Shown here: in pieces, positions 6,254 through 14,190 of the stretch
Layout of the letters: the number at the start of each line of letters is the position of its first letter
How positions within the stretch are numbered: the stretch's first letter is position 1
From: CAZQGJ01 sp964592905
GTDB taxonomy: Bacteria; Patescibacteriota; UBA1384; CAYGGE01
Assembly (NCBI GenBank): GCA_964592905.1
Contig: CAZQGJ010000003.1
Location: forward strand, 1 to 34,204
DNA: 34,204 bases
Direction of reading: 5' to 3'
The notes under the pieces: model-generated
Database searches by the model: none
Told to the model about the DNA's origin: nothing
What the model saw: the letters and a program-made list of their open reading frames with translations, nothing else
Position numbers and translations under genes: made by a program

Positions 6254-9200
6254 ATGCTACGAAAAATACAGTCAACTGGCAGCCAATCAAGAAGTCAATC
6301 ATCGAATGATCGTTCCGTGCAAAGGCGGTCGTTTTTATTTCTGGCCACCCTCCTACTGGCTGTCGGCATAGTTGGACAGCTCATTACGCCTGGCTCGAGC
6401 CAATCGGACCCAACCTTGGTGGCTGCAGCCAAAAGCAATCACACTTCAAAAAACGATAAGTCATCAGTCAAACCCGCAGAGTTTAGATCGAATGAGCTCT
6501 TGGTCAAGGCCAAACCAGGCGAACTCAATAAGCTCAAACCAAAGCTAGAGAAGTTGAAAAATCTCAATATCAAGGCCGTTCAGTCAGTAACGCCAACGTC
6601 ACCTAACGGGCAGCCGGCGGACGCCGGCGATGAGCTGTCACGCTGGCTGATCATCGCGCTAGATACGCCCAATACCTTGAGTCAGGCAAAATTTAATCGG
6701 TCAGAGCAAACTTTCGAAAAGACAGAGGCGCTAGCTGATCTCAATCGACTGACCGACGAACTCAAAAAACAGCCAGTAGTCGAGTTAATCGAGCCGAACT
6801 ATCTTGTCAGAGCCGATTTAGAGCCGAACGATCCCTACTACAACAGCCTTGGCTCCTGGGGACAGAGTTACTTTGACCTCTGGGGTTTGCGTCAGATCAA
6901 TGCAGCCGGCGCTTGGGACCTACAAACCGGCAGTAATGCCGTGACGGTAGCAGTGATTGATTCGGGCATCGACCAAGCTCACCCAGAGATAGCGGCTAAT
7001 CTTTGGGTGAATCAAGACGAGATCGCCGGCAACTTCATCGACGATGACGCTAACGGCTACACCGACGATCGCAACGGCTGGGACTTCGTTCAGTACGACG
7101 GCAATCCTCAAGACGACTATGGACACGGTACGCATGTCGCTGGCACCATCGCCGCTATTGGCAATAATAATCTTGGCGTTGTTGGCGTCAGCTGGCAAAG
7201 TCAGATTATGAACATTCGTTTTCTTGATAGTCAGGGCTATGGCTCGATGATGGCCGCCTCGCAAGCTCTCAAATATGCCGCAGATAACGGGGCTAAGATC
7301 GCCTCTAATAGCTGGGGCTGTAACTGTCTCTCGACCTTGATTGACGACGCCGTCAGTTATGCGGAAACCAAAAATATGCTGGTCGTGGCCGCTGCCGGTA
7401 ACGATGGGCAAGATGCGCTGGATTACACGCCGGCCGGGGTCGAACAGAGCTTGACCGTTGGCGCTAGTGATACGACCGATGCCTTGGCCTCTTTCTCTAA
7501 CCGCGGCGCCAAGCTCGATGTAGTGGCGCCAGGAGTCGATATTCTCTCGCTCAAAGCGACTAATGATAAAATCTGCCCGGCTGCTAAAACAGTCGGCACT
7601 ATCTATTGTCGCCTGTCTGGCACCTCGATGGCCACTCCGCATGTTAGCGGTTTAGCTGCCCTGCTCTTGAGTCAACAGCCGAACCTTAATCTCACAAGTT
7701 TACGCTATTGGCTGAGGCAAGGAGCGGTTGACCTGGGTTCAACTGGACGGGACCTAGCCTATGGCTATGGTCGAATCAACGCCTTTAACAGCCTTAACAC
7801 ACTAAGCGATCTCGGGCTGGAGGCTAAGATTACCTCACCTAAGACTCGCACTTCTCTAACGACAGGCGTCTCGACTATCGCTGTTCAAGGCACGGCCAGC
7901 GGTAATAATTTCGCTAGCTATACCTTAGAGCTCGGCAACAGTCGGACTCAAGACGGTTGGCAAACAATCGGCCAAGGTAGCTCGGCCATCGTCAACGGAC
8001 AGCTAGGTAGTTTTAGCCTCGACAGTATTGACGACGGACTTTACTCTCTCAAACTATCGGTAACTAACTTGGCTGGTCAAACTACCGTCTATCAGAGTTA
8101 TGACCTGACAGTTGATAACTTTACTAACCAGATCGATACACCGTTTAGCTATCTGCCTCGAGGTCAGGTCGAGCTAGTCGGTAGCGCCCTGACTAAGAAC
8201 GGTTACGTTTTCGACCATTTTGAACTCGCCTGGGGCGAGGGGAGCAACCCGAGCAGTTGGTCTACTGCCGGCGTAACGTTGGTCAATTCAGGCGCTCAAA
8301 CTGTCAACGACTCTCAATTAGCCACCTTGGATGCTAGCAGTTTTGTTGCCGGCCAGACCTATACCTTGCGCTTGACTACCTATCGCACGGTTGGATCGGC
8401 CTCTGTTAGCCTAAGTAGCTACACGGTTGATTCAGAGCTATTATCAGGTTGGCCTAAGCGCTTAAATGCCAACTTAAGCAGTGCCGATTACGGCCTGTTG
8501 ATGGCCGGTCTCGTCGATTTGAACGACGACGATCAGCTAGAGATTATCGTGGGCGGCGATAAGCTTCGAGCTTACAATCGTGATGGCTCACCGGTGCCTG
8601 GTTTTAGCGTCACGCCGCTGGCTAATCATTATTTTATACAACCGGTCGTCACAGCTGACTTAAATAACGACGGCTCTCCAGAGATCCTGGCGACCGCCAC
8701 CCGAACCGATGTCTACGCTTCGCGGCTCTATATTCTTAACGCCGACGGTACGGCCTACGCCGGCTGGGTTTCGCCCAATATGACCGGCTCATCTTATGAC
8801 CACACGCCGACAGTTGGCGACCTCGATAACGACGGCACACCGGAGCTAGTCATCTTTACTGGCAGCTACCTCAATGCTTACAAACTAGACGGCACGCAAT
8901 TGACCGGTTGGCCAAAACAGGTCTTGGGGAGCTTTGGTTCAGAGTTCAACGTTAGTCGGCCGACGCTCGTCGACCTCAATAACGACGGCAATTTAGAGAT
9001 CGCCTATAGCTATGCCGATAACTTTAGCTCGCCGCGCGCCACTGTTGTCTTGCGCGACAATCAGGGCAATATGCTGCCAGGTTGGCCGGCCACTCTTAAC
9101 CAGTCTGGCGTCACCAGTCTGGCCACTATGACCCCGGTCAGCGCTGGCGATCTCAACGGCGACGGACAAAAAGAACTCTTTGTGATGGCGGATAACAACT

Positions 9201-10924
9201 CCGTCACTCCAGGTGAGATGTTTGCCGATATCTACGGCTTTAACTATAACGGTTCGATCTTAGCCAGTTGGCCACGGCGAGTCGGGGATATGTCGCTCGA
9301 TACTAGCGGTAACGGTCCGCGACAGACTTTGGCCTTGGCCGATCTCGATAACGATGGCTCTGACGAGCTGATCGCCGCCGCTGATAAACTAACCATCCAC
9401 GATGCGGCCGGCGTTCGATTTAGTGAAACCGGTAGCGACCTCGGCACCACCTCGCCGGCGATTACCGATATCGATGGCGATGGACAGCTAGAGATTGTTT
9501 CGAGCGGCCGGAATACGGTCAGGATTTATGATAAAAACGGCGCAATTAAATGGGAGAAGGCGCTCGCCGCCGATCGCCAGCCAACAACCTTTCCGACACT
9601 CGTCACCGATCTGAATAACGACGGCCAGACCGAGGTCGTTCTGACGACGCAACGCTACAGCACCACGACGCCGCCGAATAACAGCGATATCGACACCTGG
9701 ATCTGGCAGATACCAAATACCACCGGCAAGACTCAACAGAGTTGGCCGATCTATATGGCGAACGCCGCCAAAACTGGACGTTTGGCTCGCAATCTCGATC
9801 TGTTGCGACCTAAAATTAGCCTGACTAACCCGATAGTCAACCAAGAGGTCAGCGGGCAGATCGCTGTCACTACTAACGCCTGGGATAGTTACGCCGTGGC
9901 CAAGGTTGAGTTCTTCCTCGATGGCGCTAAGATTGCCGAAGAGTTGGTCGAACCGTTTACTTTAGAGTTGGACACTACACCTATAGCCAATGGCCCTCAT
10001 CAGCTATCGGCTAAAGCGACTGATACGAGCGGCAACTGGCAGACTAGCGCGCCAATCGACTTTACGGTTAATAACGATTTAATCGCACCAACGGTCAGTA
10101 TCGCCACCCCAGCTAACGGCCAGACGGTGAGCGGCGCTGTCGTAATTGAAGCCCAGGCCACCGATAACGTTGGCGTGACTCGAGTTGAATTCTTTGTTGA
10201 CGGAACGCCGCTCGCGACTGACAACAATGCGCCTTTTAGCGCCAGCTGGGATACTACCAACCTAGTTCAGGGCCAGAGCTATACCCTGACGGCTAAAGCC
10301 TTCGACGCCAAAGGCAATCAAGGTGAGTCAACGCCAGTCAGCGTCACGATCGCAGATACCACTGGTCCACAGGTCAGTTTAACGGCCCCACTAGCCGGCT
10401 CAACGGTTAACGGTCAGGTGACAATCACGGCCACAGCTACCGATAACCTCGGACTTAATCGGGTTGAGTTTTATGTTGACAACACTCTCATCGCCACCGA
10501 TACCTCGAACGCCTATAGTGCCGTTTGGGATACAACCGGCTTAGCTCATAATACAGCGCACTTACTCAAGGCCAAGGCCTTTGATAATGCCGGCAACGAG
10601 ACGACATCGGCAGAGATTAGCGTCACGGTGACCGATATCACGCTCCCGACGGTCGCCATCACCAACCCAGTCAATAACGCCATCGTTACCCGTGGATCGC
10701 TGGTCACTATTCGCGCCAACAGTAGCGATGCTTCTGGGATAACCAAGGTGGAGTTTCGAGTTAATAACTCGCTCCTTTGCACCGATACGGTAGCCAGCGG
10801 TGAGAGTTATGACTGTAACTGGCGGGTCCCGACCAAACGGAATACGCTCTATACTATTCAAGCCAGATCCTACGATACGGCTGGCAATATCTCGAACCAG
10901 TCGATACAGGTCAGAAGTAACTAG
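6254..10924 (+). CDS. Secreted subtilisin-like (S8) serine protease with Ca-loop propeller-like and Ig-like repeats
   Basis: The 1556-residue protein begins with a basic N-terminus and a hydrophobic export/anchor segment (about 27-45). A propeptide region resembling fervidolysin-type prodomains follows (about 75-185). The S8 domain has the complete triad: D236 in 'VIDSGID', H291 in 'GHGTHVAG', S458 in 'GTSMATPHVSG', with oxyanion N383 in 'AAGND'. From about 750 to 1175 there are eight D-x-N/D-x-D-G/D loops starting near D755, D802, D856, D907, D966, D1030, D1072 and D1119, as in FG-GAP/VCBS Ca-binding beta-propellers. Four Ig-like repeats of about 93 residues start near 1187, 1279, 1372 and 1465, each with a 'KVEFF-DG' type strand. 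No C-terminal anchor or sorting signal is seen, so attachment would depend on the N-terminal helix or adhesion. Likely roles are surface proteolysis and adhesion. A GGCGG-type ribosome-binding site precedes the ATG. Confidence 0.93.
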   Translation: MLRKIQSTGSQSRSQSSNDRSVQRRSFLFLATLLLAVGIVGQLITPGSSQSDPTLVAAAKSNHTSKNDKSSVKPAEFRSNELLVKAKPGELNKLKPKLEKLKNLNIKAVQSVTPTSPNGQPADAGDELSRWLIIALDTPNTLSQAKFNRSEQTFEKTEALADLNRLTDELKKQPVVELIEPNYLVRADLEPNDPYYNSLGSWGQSYFDLWGLRQINAAGAWDLQTGSNAVTVAVIDSGIDQAHPEIAANLWVNQDEIAGNFIDDDANGYTDDRNGWDFVQYDGNPQDDYGHGTHVAGTIAAIGNNNLGVVGVSWQSQIMNIRFLDSQGYGSMMAASQALKYAADNGAKIASNSWGCNCLSTLIDDAVSYAETKNMLVVAAAGNDGQDALDYTPAGVEQSLTVGASDTTDALASFSNRGAKLDVVAPGVDILSLKATNDKICPAAKTVGTIYCRLSGTSMATPHVSGLAALLLSQQPNLNLTSLRYWLRQGAVDLGSTGRDLAYGYGRINAFNSLNTLSDLGLEAKITSPKTRTSLTTGVSTIAVQGTASGNNFASYTLELGNSRTQDGWQTIGQGSSAIVNGQLGSFSLDSIDDGLYSLKLSVTNLAGQTTVYQSYDLTVDNFTNQIDTPFSYLPRGQVELVGSALTKNGYVFDHFELAWGEGSNPSSWSTAGVTLVNSGAQTVNDSQLATLDASSFVAGQTYTLRLTTYRTVGSASVSLSSYTVDSELLSGWPKRLNANLSSADYGLLMAGLVDLNDDDQLEIIVGGDKLRAYNRDGSPVPGFSVTPLANHYFIQPVVTADLNNDGSPEILATATRTDVYASRLYILNADGTAYAGWVSPNMTGSSYDHTPTVGDLDNDGTPELVIFTGSYLNAYKLDGTQLTGWPKQVLGSFGSEFNVSRPTLVDLNNDGNLEIAYSYADNFSSPRATVVLRDNQGNMLPGWPATLNQSGVTSLATMTPVSAGDLNGDGQKELFVMADNNSVTPGEMFADIYGFNYNGSILASWPRRVGDMSLDTSGNGPRQTLALADLDNDGSDELIAAADKLTIHDAAGVRFSETGSDLGTTSPAITDIDGDGQLEIVSSGRNTVRIYDKNGAIKWEKALAADRQPTTFPTLVTDLNNDGQTEVVLTTQRYSTTTPPNNSDIDTWIWQIPNTTGKTQQSWPIYMANAAKTGRLARNLDLLRPKISLTNPIVNQEVSGQIAVTTNAWDSYAVAKVEFFLDGAKIAEELVEPFTLELDTTPIANGPHQLSAKATDTSGNWQTSAPIDFTVNNDLIAPTVSIATPANGQTVSGAVVIEAQATDNVGVTRVEFFVDGTPLATDNNAPFSASWDTTNLVQGQSYTLTAKAFDAKGNQGESTPVSVTIADTTGPQVSLTAPLAGSTVNGQVTITATATDNLGLNRVEFYVDNTLIATDTSNAYSAVWDTTGLAHNTAHLLKAKAFDNAGNETTSAEISVTVTDITLPTVAITNPVNNAIVTRGSLVTIRANSSDASGITKVEFRVNNSLLCTDTVASGESYDCNWRVPTKRNTLYTIQARSYDTAGNISNQSIQVRSN

Positions 10925-10942
10925 TTAGGTTATTTAATAAGT

Positions 10943-10971
10943 AAGGCCCGGAGTTTATCCGGGCCTTGTTT
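10943..10971. terminator. Bidirectional intrinsic terminator
   Basis: A perfect 9-bp stem, AAGGCCCGG (10943-10951) with CCGGGCCTT (10959-10967), has a 7-nt loop. It is followed by GTTTG on the plus strand and by an A/T-rich ACTTATT tract on the minus strand. It separates the subtilase gene from the convergent small gene. Confidence 0.8.
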
Positions 10972-10975
10972 GTCG

Positions 10976-10999
10976 AAACCCTCTCAGGGTTTTTGCGTT
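10976..10999 (+). terminator. Second short hairpin with T-tract
   Basis: AAACCCT (10976-10982) pairs with AGGGTTT (10986-10992) around a 3-nt loop, followed by a T-rich tract interrupted by GCG. It acts as a likely backup terminator for the subtilase. It contains the stop codon of the opposite-strand small gene. Confidence 0.5.
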
Positions 11000-11196
11000 T
11001 TACCTTTGATGAAGATTTGTGGCGCACCTTCCCAGCCGCCACCAGTACAATACCCGTCAGGCCTTTTTTGGCCTACAGGCTTTTGCTCGTTCGAAGGTTT
11101 GTCGTCGCGCCAGACAGCAGAGCCGAGCTCTTGGCCGGTGACTCGATGACCTTCAAAGACTTCGAGCACCGCATCTACCAGTTCGTCATCATGCAC
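10984..11196 (-). CDS. Small protein of unknown function (70 aa) with its own strong promoter
   Basis: The 70-residue frame starts at GTG 11196-11194, preceded by GAGG with a five-nt gap, an ideal ribosome-binding site. It lies directly downstream of a TTGACA-17-TATATT promoter and stops just before a bidirectional terminator, so the unit is monocistronic. The N-terminal third is acidic and probably helical ('ELVDAVLEVFEGH'). The rest is polar and rich in G, K, P and Q, with one cysteine in 'PDGYCTGGGWEGAPQIF'. There is no signal peptide or membrane segment. Codon use (many GCC, CTC, GAG) matches neighbours. I do not recognise a family. The RNA could also act as a non-coding transcript of about 290 nt, but the start-site quality and codon use favour a protein. 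Confidence 0.6.
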   Translation of the reverse strand: MHDDELVDAVLEVFEGHRVTGQELGSAVWRDDKPSNEQKPVGQKRPDGYCTGGGWEGAPQIFIKGKTQKP

Positions 11197-11228
11197 AATA
11201 GCCTCATTCTAACGTACAAGTTACTTGC

Positions 11229-11257
11229 AATATACTGGAGTTTGAGTGAGATGTCAA
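11229..11257 (-). promoter_or_regulatory. Near-consensus sigma70 promoter for the 70-aa gene
   Basis: On the minus strand, perfect TTGACA (11257-11252), a 17-nt spacer and TATATT (11234-11229). The predicted 5' leader is about 25-30 nt. It is among the strongest promoters in the window by consensus match. Confidence 0.75.
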
Positions 11258-11271
11258 GCGTTCTGCAGAGT

Positions 11272-11724
11272 CTAGCTCCCCCAGAAGTAGTTACGCCATT
11301 GGGCTGGGTTACTAAGTACGGGTGATTTGGCGGCAGCCTCGGCCTCGAGCTGTCGGCGCAGATGGTCAGGTAAATCTTCGGGCTGAACCGGTACCGAGAC
11401 GACCTTTTCGCCTGGCTGACTATAACCGAGCTGTTCTCTGGCTTTGAGCTCCTTAAAGGTGGCGGTCTTGTAATACTCAATCAAATAGCGATAGTAGCTC
11501 GCCTGCTGTTTGAGCGAAGCCAGCTCGGCCTCGAGGGCCAAGATCTCGAGGTTGGTGGCATAGTTTCGCCGGACCGACAACCCTACAGCCCAAATCATAT
11601 AGGCCGAAACAGCGATGACGATTAACTGCTCACCCAGGGTGGGCAATAACGGTCGGAGGCGTTTGAACCGCTGTTGCAGACTTTCTAGCCAATCTTTCAA
11701 TCTCATAGACTCATTATAAACCAA
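11272..11724 (-). CDS. FtsB/DivIC-like septum formation initiator family protein
   Basis: The 150-residue protein has a cytoplasmic basic N-terminus (about 1-30), one membrane helix (about 31-52, 'LIVIAVSAYMIWAVGL'), and a heptad-like coiled coil (about 56-90). The family's 'YYKTATFKELKAREQLGYSQPGE' type ending follows, where FtsB/DivIC proteins have a conserved 'iE..AReklg...pgE' element. Such proteins bridge FtsL/FtsQ-type partners in the divisome. The frame begins at TTG 11724-11722 with GGAG eight nt upstream; an ATG at 11706 (residue 7) is the alternative, and I cannot decide between them. A hairpin overlaps the TTG ribosome-binding site. The C-terminal 30 residues are low in recognisable features. 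Confidence 0.8.
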   Translation of the reverse strand: MVYNESMRLKDWLESLQQRFKRLRPLLPTLGEQLIVIAVSAYMIWAVGLSVRRNYATNLEILALEAELASLKQQASYYRYLIEYYKTATFKELKAREQLGYSQPGEKVVSVPVQPEDLPDHLRRQLEAEAAAKSPVLSNPAQWRNYFWGS

Positions 11725-11755
11725 ATCGGCCGCTCCTGTCAGAGGAGCGACCGAT
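11725..11755 (-). promoter_or_regulatory. Hairpin covering the ribosome-binding site of the FtsB-like gene (or weak terminator)
   Basis: A 7-bp perfect stem (11731-11737 with 11743-11749, 5-nt loop) is extended by five more pairs (11725-11729 with 11751-11755) across one mismatch. The GGAG that would serve the TTG start is inside the stem. It can also be read as a weak terminator for the upstream surface-protein gene, since TTGGTTTA follows it. Confidence 0.5.
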
Positions 11756-11781
11756 CGGTGGCAAAATTGGACGCGTCTTAC

Positions 11782-13914
11782 TTACCAGCGTTGATCGTTT
11801 TTAGACTCACTCGGGAGCTTACCAAGGGCGAACCAAACTACTCCGCCTAGTACCAGCAAACTGATCAAGGCGATTAGACCGGTTTTTAACTGACTGGACT
11901 GATTGATCGACTCTTGATCATCGACACTATCGATACTCTCGGGGCTCAGTGTCGGCGATGGCTCGCTAGTGGGTGTGACAGTGGCGGCTGGCGAAGCCTC
12001 AACCTTGGCCGGTGACGGCTTGACTGACTCTGGCTCGGTGATGACAGCGGCTTGCGGACTAGCCTCGCTCGTGGCCGGCTTGACAGTTGGCGTGGCCTGA
12101 ACGGTGACAGCAGAGACAGCCGTCTCTGCCACCAGCTGAGTCGCTGGCGAGAGGCTCAAGGCGGCAAAGCTGGTCAACTGATCGATACTATTGACCGAGG
12201 CGACCTCAAAGCGATAAGAGGCCTTCATATCGGCTGAAGACAGTCGATACTCTAACCCAGACTGATAGATCGGACCGAACAGCGTTTGTCCATCGCTATA
12301 ACGGATCGCATAACGCGTGGCACCGGCTACGGCCGCGTAGCTAAAGACGATATCGTTACCATCTTTAACCAGTCTTAGGCTCTGTGGTGCCTCGAGACTG
12401 GCTGGCTTAATCGAGACTACTAGAGTTTGCACATTGGAGAGGTTGCCAGCTCGGTCACGGACCATCACGACAATGAGTTGCGGCTGGCTACTCTTGGCCA
12501 GGTTACGCCAAGTTGTTTGAGTGATCGGCTCGAAGCCTTCGGAGTCGAGGGCGCCGTCGGTGGCGACACGCATCTCGACAACACCGCTACTGGCTGCTCC
12601 TAGAGGGTCGTTATAGCTTAGACCAATCTCGGCCTTTGGCTCGGTCACAGGACTGACTAAGCGTAGAGGATCAAGGATTGGTGCCAGTGAATCGACAGTG
12701 ATGACTAACTGCTTTTCGACGATATTGGGCGCAAAATCCGCGACTCTAAAGAGGAAGGTATGCGTACCTTGAGTTAAACCGCTGGCTTGATAGCTAACCA
12801 GACCTTGTGCATCGGGAACTAGCGTCCGTACCAGCTGACCATCGAGAAAGAGCTCGACTGTCTTGACGCCGGCCGGGTCAACGATTTTGGCCTCGATCAA
12901 AGGATCGGTCGTGGCCACATAGCTGCCGCTTTGCAGACGAGTCAAGGTAATCGTGGCCGGTAGATTATCGACCGCACTCGAGGCGACAGATTCGGCACTG
13001 AAGTTAGAGTAAGCGCTACCGACCGATTCAATCTGATAGACATAGCTCTGACCGCTGGTGGCCTGTGTATCGACAAAGGTGTTGGCCGTACTGGCTAAAG
13101 TGGCGTAGGCGGTTGAACCGTACGAGCCGCTCGCCAAACGACGCCAGACTCGGTACTGCGTCAAGCCACTAACCGAAGCTGGTGGTGTAAAGTTCAAGAT
13201 CAGCTGATTACCATGGTCGTTGGCGAAATCGACAACCGATAAGTTAGTAACGGCCGCTGGTGCCTGAGGCAACTCGCCAGCGCTCGCTGATGTTTGCGGC
13301 TCGGCGGTCCCGCGTAGCTGCCAATCGGCGCGGTTATCGTTGGTATCGAGAGCATTACCCAAAGAGCTAGCATTGGCTCCTGGCAAGCGTTCGAGACTAC
13401 CGCTACCGGATAGACTGGGGGCGGCGTTGCCCTCGACTAAAGTGGCCGTTCCGTAACCCACCAAATCGACGATACTACTCGAACTGAGGCTAGAGACGGC
13501 TGTGGTGGAGCTAACCAGCGCCAAAGTCCCGTCACCCAAGCCGATGATACCGGAATAGGTTTGATCAGAGGCCTGTAAGCTGCCGTTAGGCCGCAACAGA
13601 AAATAACCATAGGCGGGGATGCTATTGGTCGAATCGAAATTAAAGATGGTCGTCAAAGGCAGACCACTCCCCGCGGCCTGATATTGCAACGAATAGCCGG
13701 CCAGTGACTGACGAGTGCCGGTTGGATTGTAGAGCTCGACAAACTGCTCGGTGGCCGAGGTCAGTTGAATCTCGCTGATGACCAGATGATTGGCCGGAGC
13801 TGCCGCTAAGCTCGCCTGTGGCATCGCCAAAGTTAATATAGCCAGAGCGAGAACGAAGAGCTGTCGGTAACCGTAGATAGAGACCAAAGGAACTGATTGT
13901 TTGTCTGTCGGCAT
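11782..13914 (-). CDS. Surface protein: signal peptide, lamin-tail domain, FN3/Ig-like modules, C-terminal membrane anchor
   Basis: The 710-residue protein has an export signal (about 17-38, with an 'ASLAAAP' cleavage-like end). A lamin-tail (LTD) domain follows (about 43-165: 'LVISEIQ', 'EQFVELYNPTG', 'LAGYSLQY', 'LLRPNG'). Next come a fibronectin-III-like module (about 215-315), an Ig-like module with 'VKTVELFLDGQLVRTL' (about 320-410) and a second FN3-like module (about 505-590). A P/T/S/A-rich stalk (about 595-672) precedes a single C-terminal helix (about 675-698) and a short polar tail. The layout places the modules outside the cell on a flexible stalk. Bacterial LTD domains occur in surface and nuclease-linked proteins; no enzymatic domain is visible, so adhesion or scaffolding is likely. 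AGGAGG six nt before the ATG gives a strong start. Confidence 0.85.
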   Translation of the reverse strand: MPTDKQSVPLVSIYGYRQLFVLALAILTLAMPQASLAAAPANHLVISEIQLTSATEQFVELYNPTGTRQSLAGYSLQYQAAGSGLPLTTIFNFDSTNSIPAYGYFLLRPNGSLQASDQTYSGIIGLGDGTLALVSSTTAVSSLSSSSIVDLVGYGTATLVEGNAAPSLSGSGSLERLPGANASSLGNALDTNDNRADWQLRGTAEPQTSASAGELPQAPAAVTNLSVVDFANDHGNQLILNFTPPASVSGLTQYRVWRRLASGSYGSTAYATLASTANTFVDTQATSGQSYVYQIESVGSAYSNFSAESVASSAVDNLPATITLTRLQSGSYVATTDPLIEAKIVDPAGVKTVELFLDGQLVRTLVPDAQGLVSYQASGLTQGTHTFLFRVADFAPNIVEKQLVITVDSLAPILDPLRLVSPVTEPKAEIGLSYNDPLGAASSGVVEMRVATDGALDSEGFEPITQTTWRNLAKSSQPQLIVVMVRDRAGNLSNVQTLVVSIKPASLEAPQSLRLVKDGNDIVFSYAAVAGATRYAIRYSDGQTLFGPIYQSGLEYRLSSADMKASYRFEVASVNSIDQLTSFAALSLSPATQLVAETAVSAVTVQATPTVKPATSEASPQAAVITEPESVKPSPAKVEASPAATVTPTSEPSPTLSPESIDSVDDQESINQSSQLKTGLIALISLLVLGGVVWFALGKLPSESKNDQRW

Positions 13915-13996
13915 GGCCTGCCTCCTCTAGAAGTGGATAATCAGATATATTCTGCCTGTCCCTAAACCAGAGCCTAAGGGGCATAAATATATACTT

Positions 13997-14024
13997 ATTC
14001 TAGAAGTAAATATCAGGAGGTCAA
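13997..14024 (-). promoter_or_regulatory. Promoter for the LTD surface protein
   Basis: On the minus strand, TTGACC (14024-14019), a 16-nt spacer and TAGAAT (14002-13997). The 5' leader would be about 75 nt, ending in an AGGAGG ribosome-binding site. Confidence 0.55.
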
Positions 14025-14043
14025 ACTGTGGAAAAAGTCGGTA

Positions 14044-14119
14044 TGGTCGGTGCGACAGGGATCGAACCTGTGACCGGACGGATATAAGCCGTCTGCTCTA
14101 ACCACTGAGCTACGCACCG
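14044..14119 (-). tRNA. tRNA-Ile(UAU)
   Basis: A 76-nt tRNA on the minus strand with encoded CCA (14046-14044). The acceptor CGGTGCG pairs with CGCACCG, the D-arm is GCTC-AGTGGTTA-GAGC, and the T-arm is ACAGG-TTCGATC-CCTGT. The anticodon stem GACGG/CCGTC closes the loop CTTATAT, with the anticodon TAT at 14086-14084. UAU pairs with the isoleucine codon AUA. Most bacteria read AUA with a CAU anticodon modified to lysidine by TilS; a genuine UAU tRNA-Ile is rare in bacteria. All helices pair perfectly, so it is not a degenerate copy. Confidence 0.95.
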
Positions 14120-14130
14120 GACTTAGCCCG

Positions 14131-14136
14131 AATATA
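14131..14136 (-). promoter_or_regulatory. Probable -10 box of tRNA-Ile
   Basis: TATATT on the minus strand, twelve nt before the mature 5' end at 14119. No good -35 hexamer was found (GTTAAT at 17 nt). Confidence 0.4.
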
Positions 14137-14178
14137 CTCGATTTTCTGACAAATTAACAGTCTTGAGCCAGAAAATGC

Positions 14179-14184
14179 TAAGAT
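14179..14184 (+). promoter_or_regulatory. -10 box giving a probable leaderless L,D-transpeptidase mRNA
   Basis: TAAGAT ends six nt before the ATG at 14191 and there is no Shine-Dalgarno sequence. A -35-like TTAACA (14154-14159) is at a long 19-nt spacing. Confidence 0.45.
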
Positions 14185-14190
14185 TAAACC

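Noticed and set aside
6920..7642. 240-codon minus-strand frame inside the subtilase gene
   Set aside because: It is fully antisense to the conserved S8 catalytic domain, has low-complexity content and no promoter; it is a codon-bias shadow.
10943..11236. Possible structured RNA (tmRNA, RNase P or similar) in the small unit
   Set aside because: There is no tRNA-like end with CCA and no recognisable core, while a good start site and native codon use support a protein.
10966..11325. 119-codon plus-strand frame opposite the small minus-strand gene
   Set aside because: It starts inside the terminator hairpin, has no ribosome-binding site, and lies antisense to a unit with a near-ideal promoter and start; its 3' end also runs into the FtsB-like gene.
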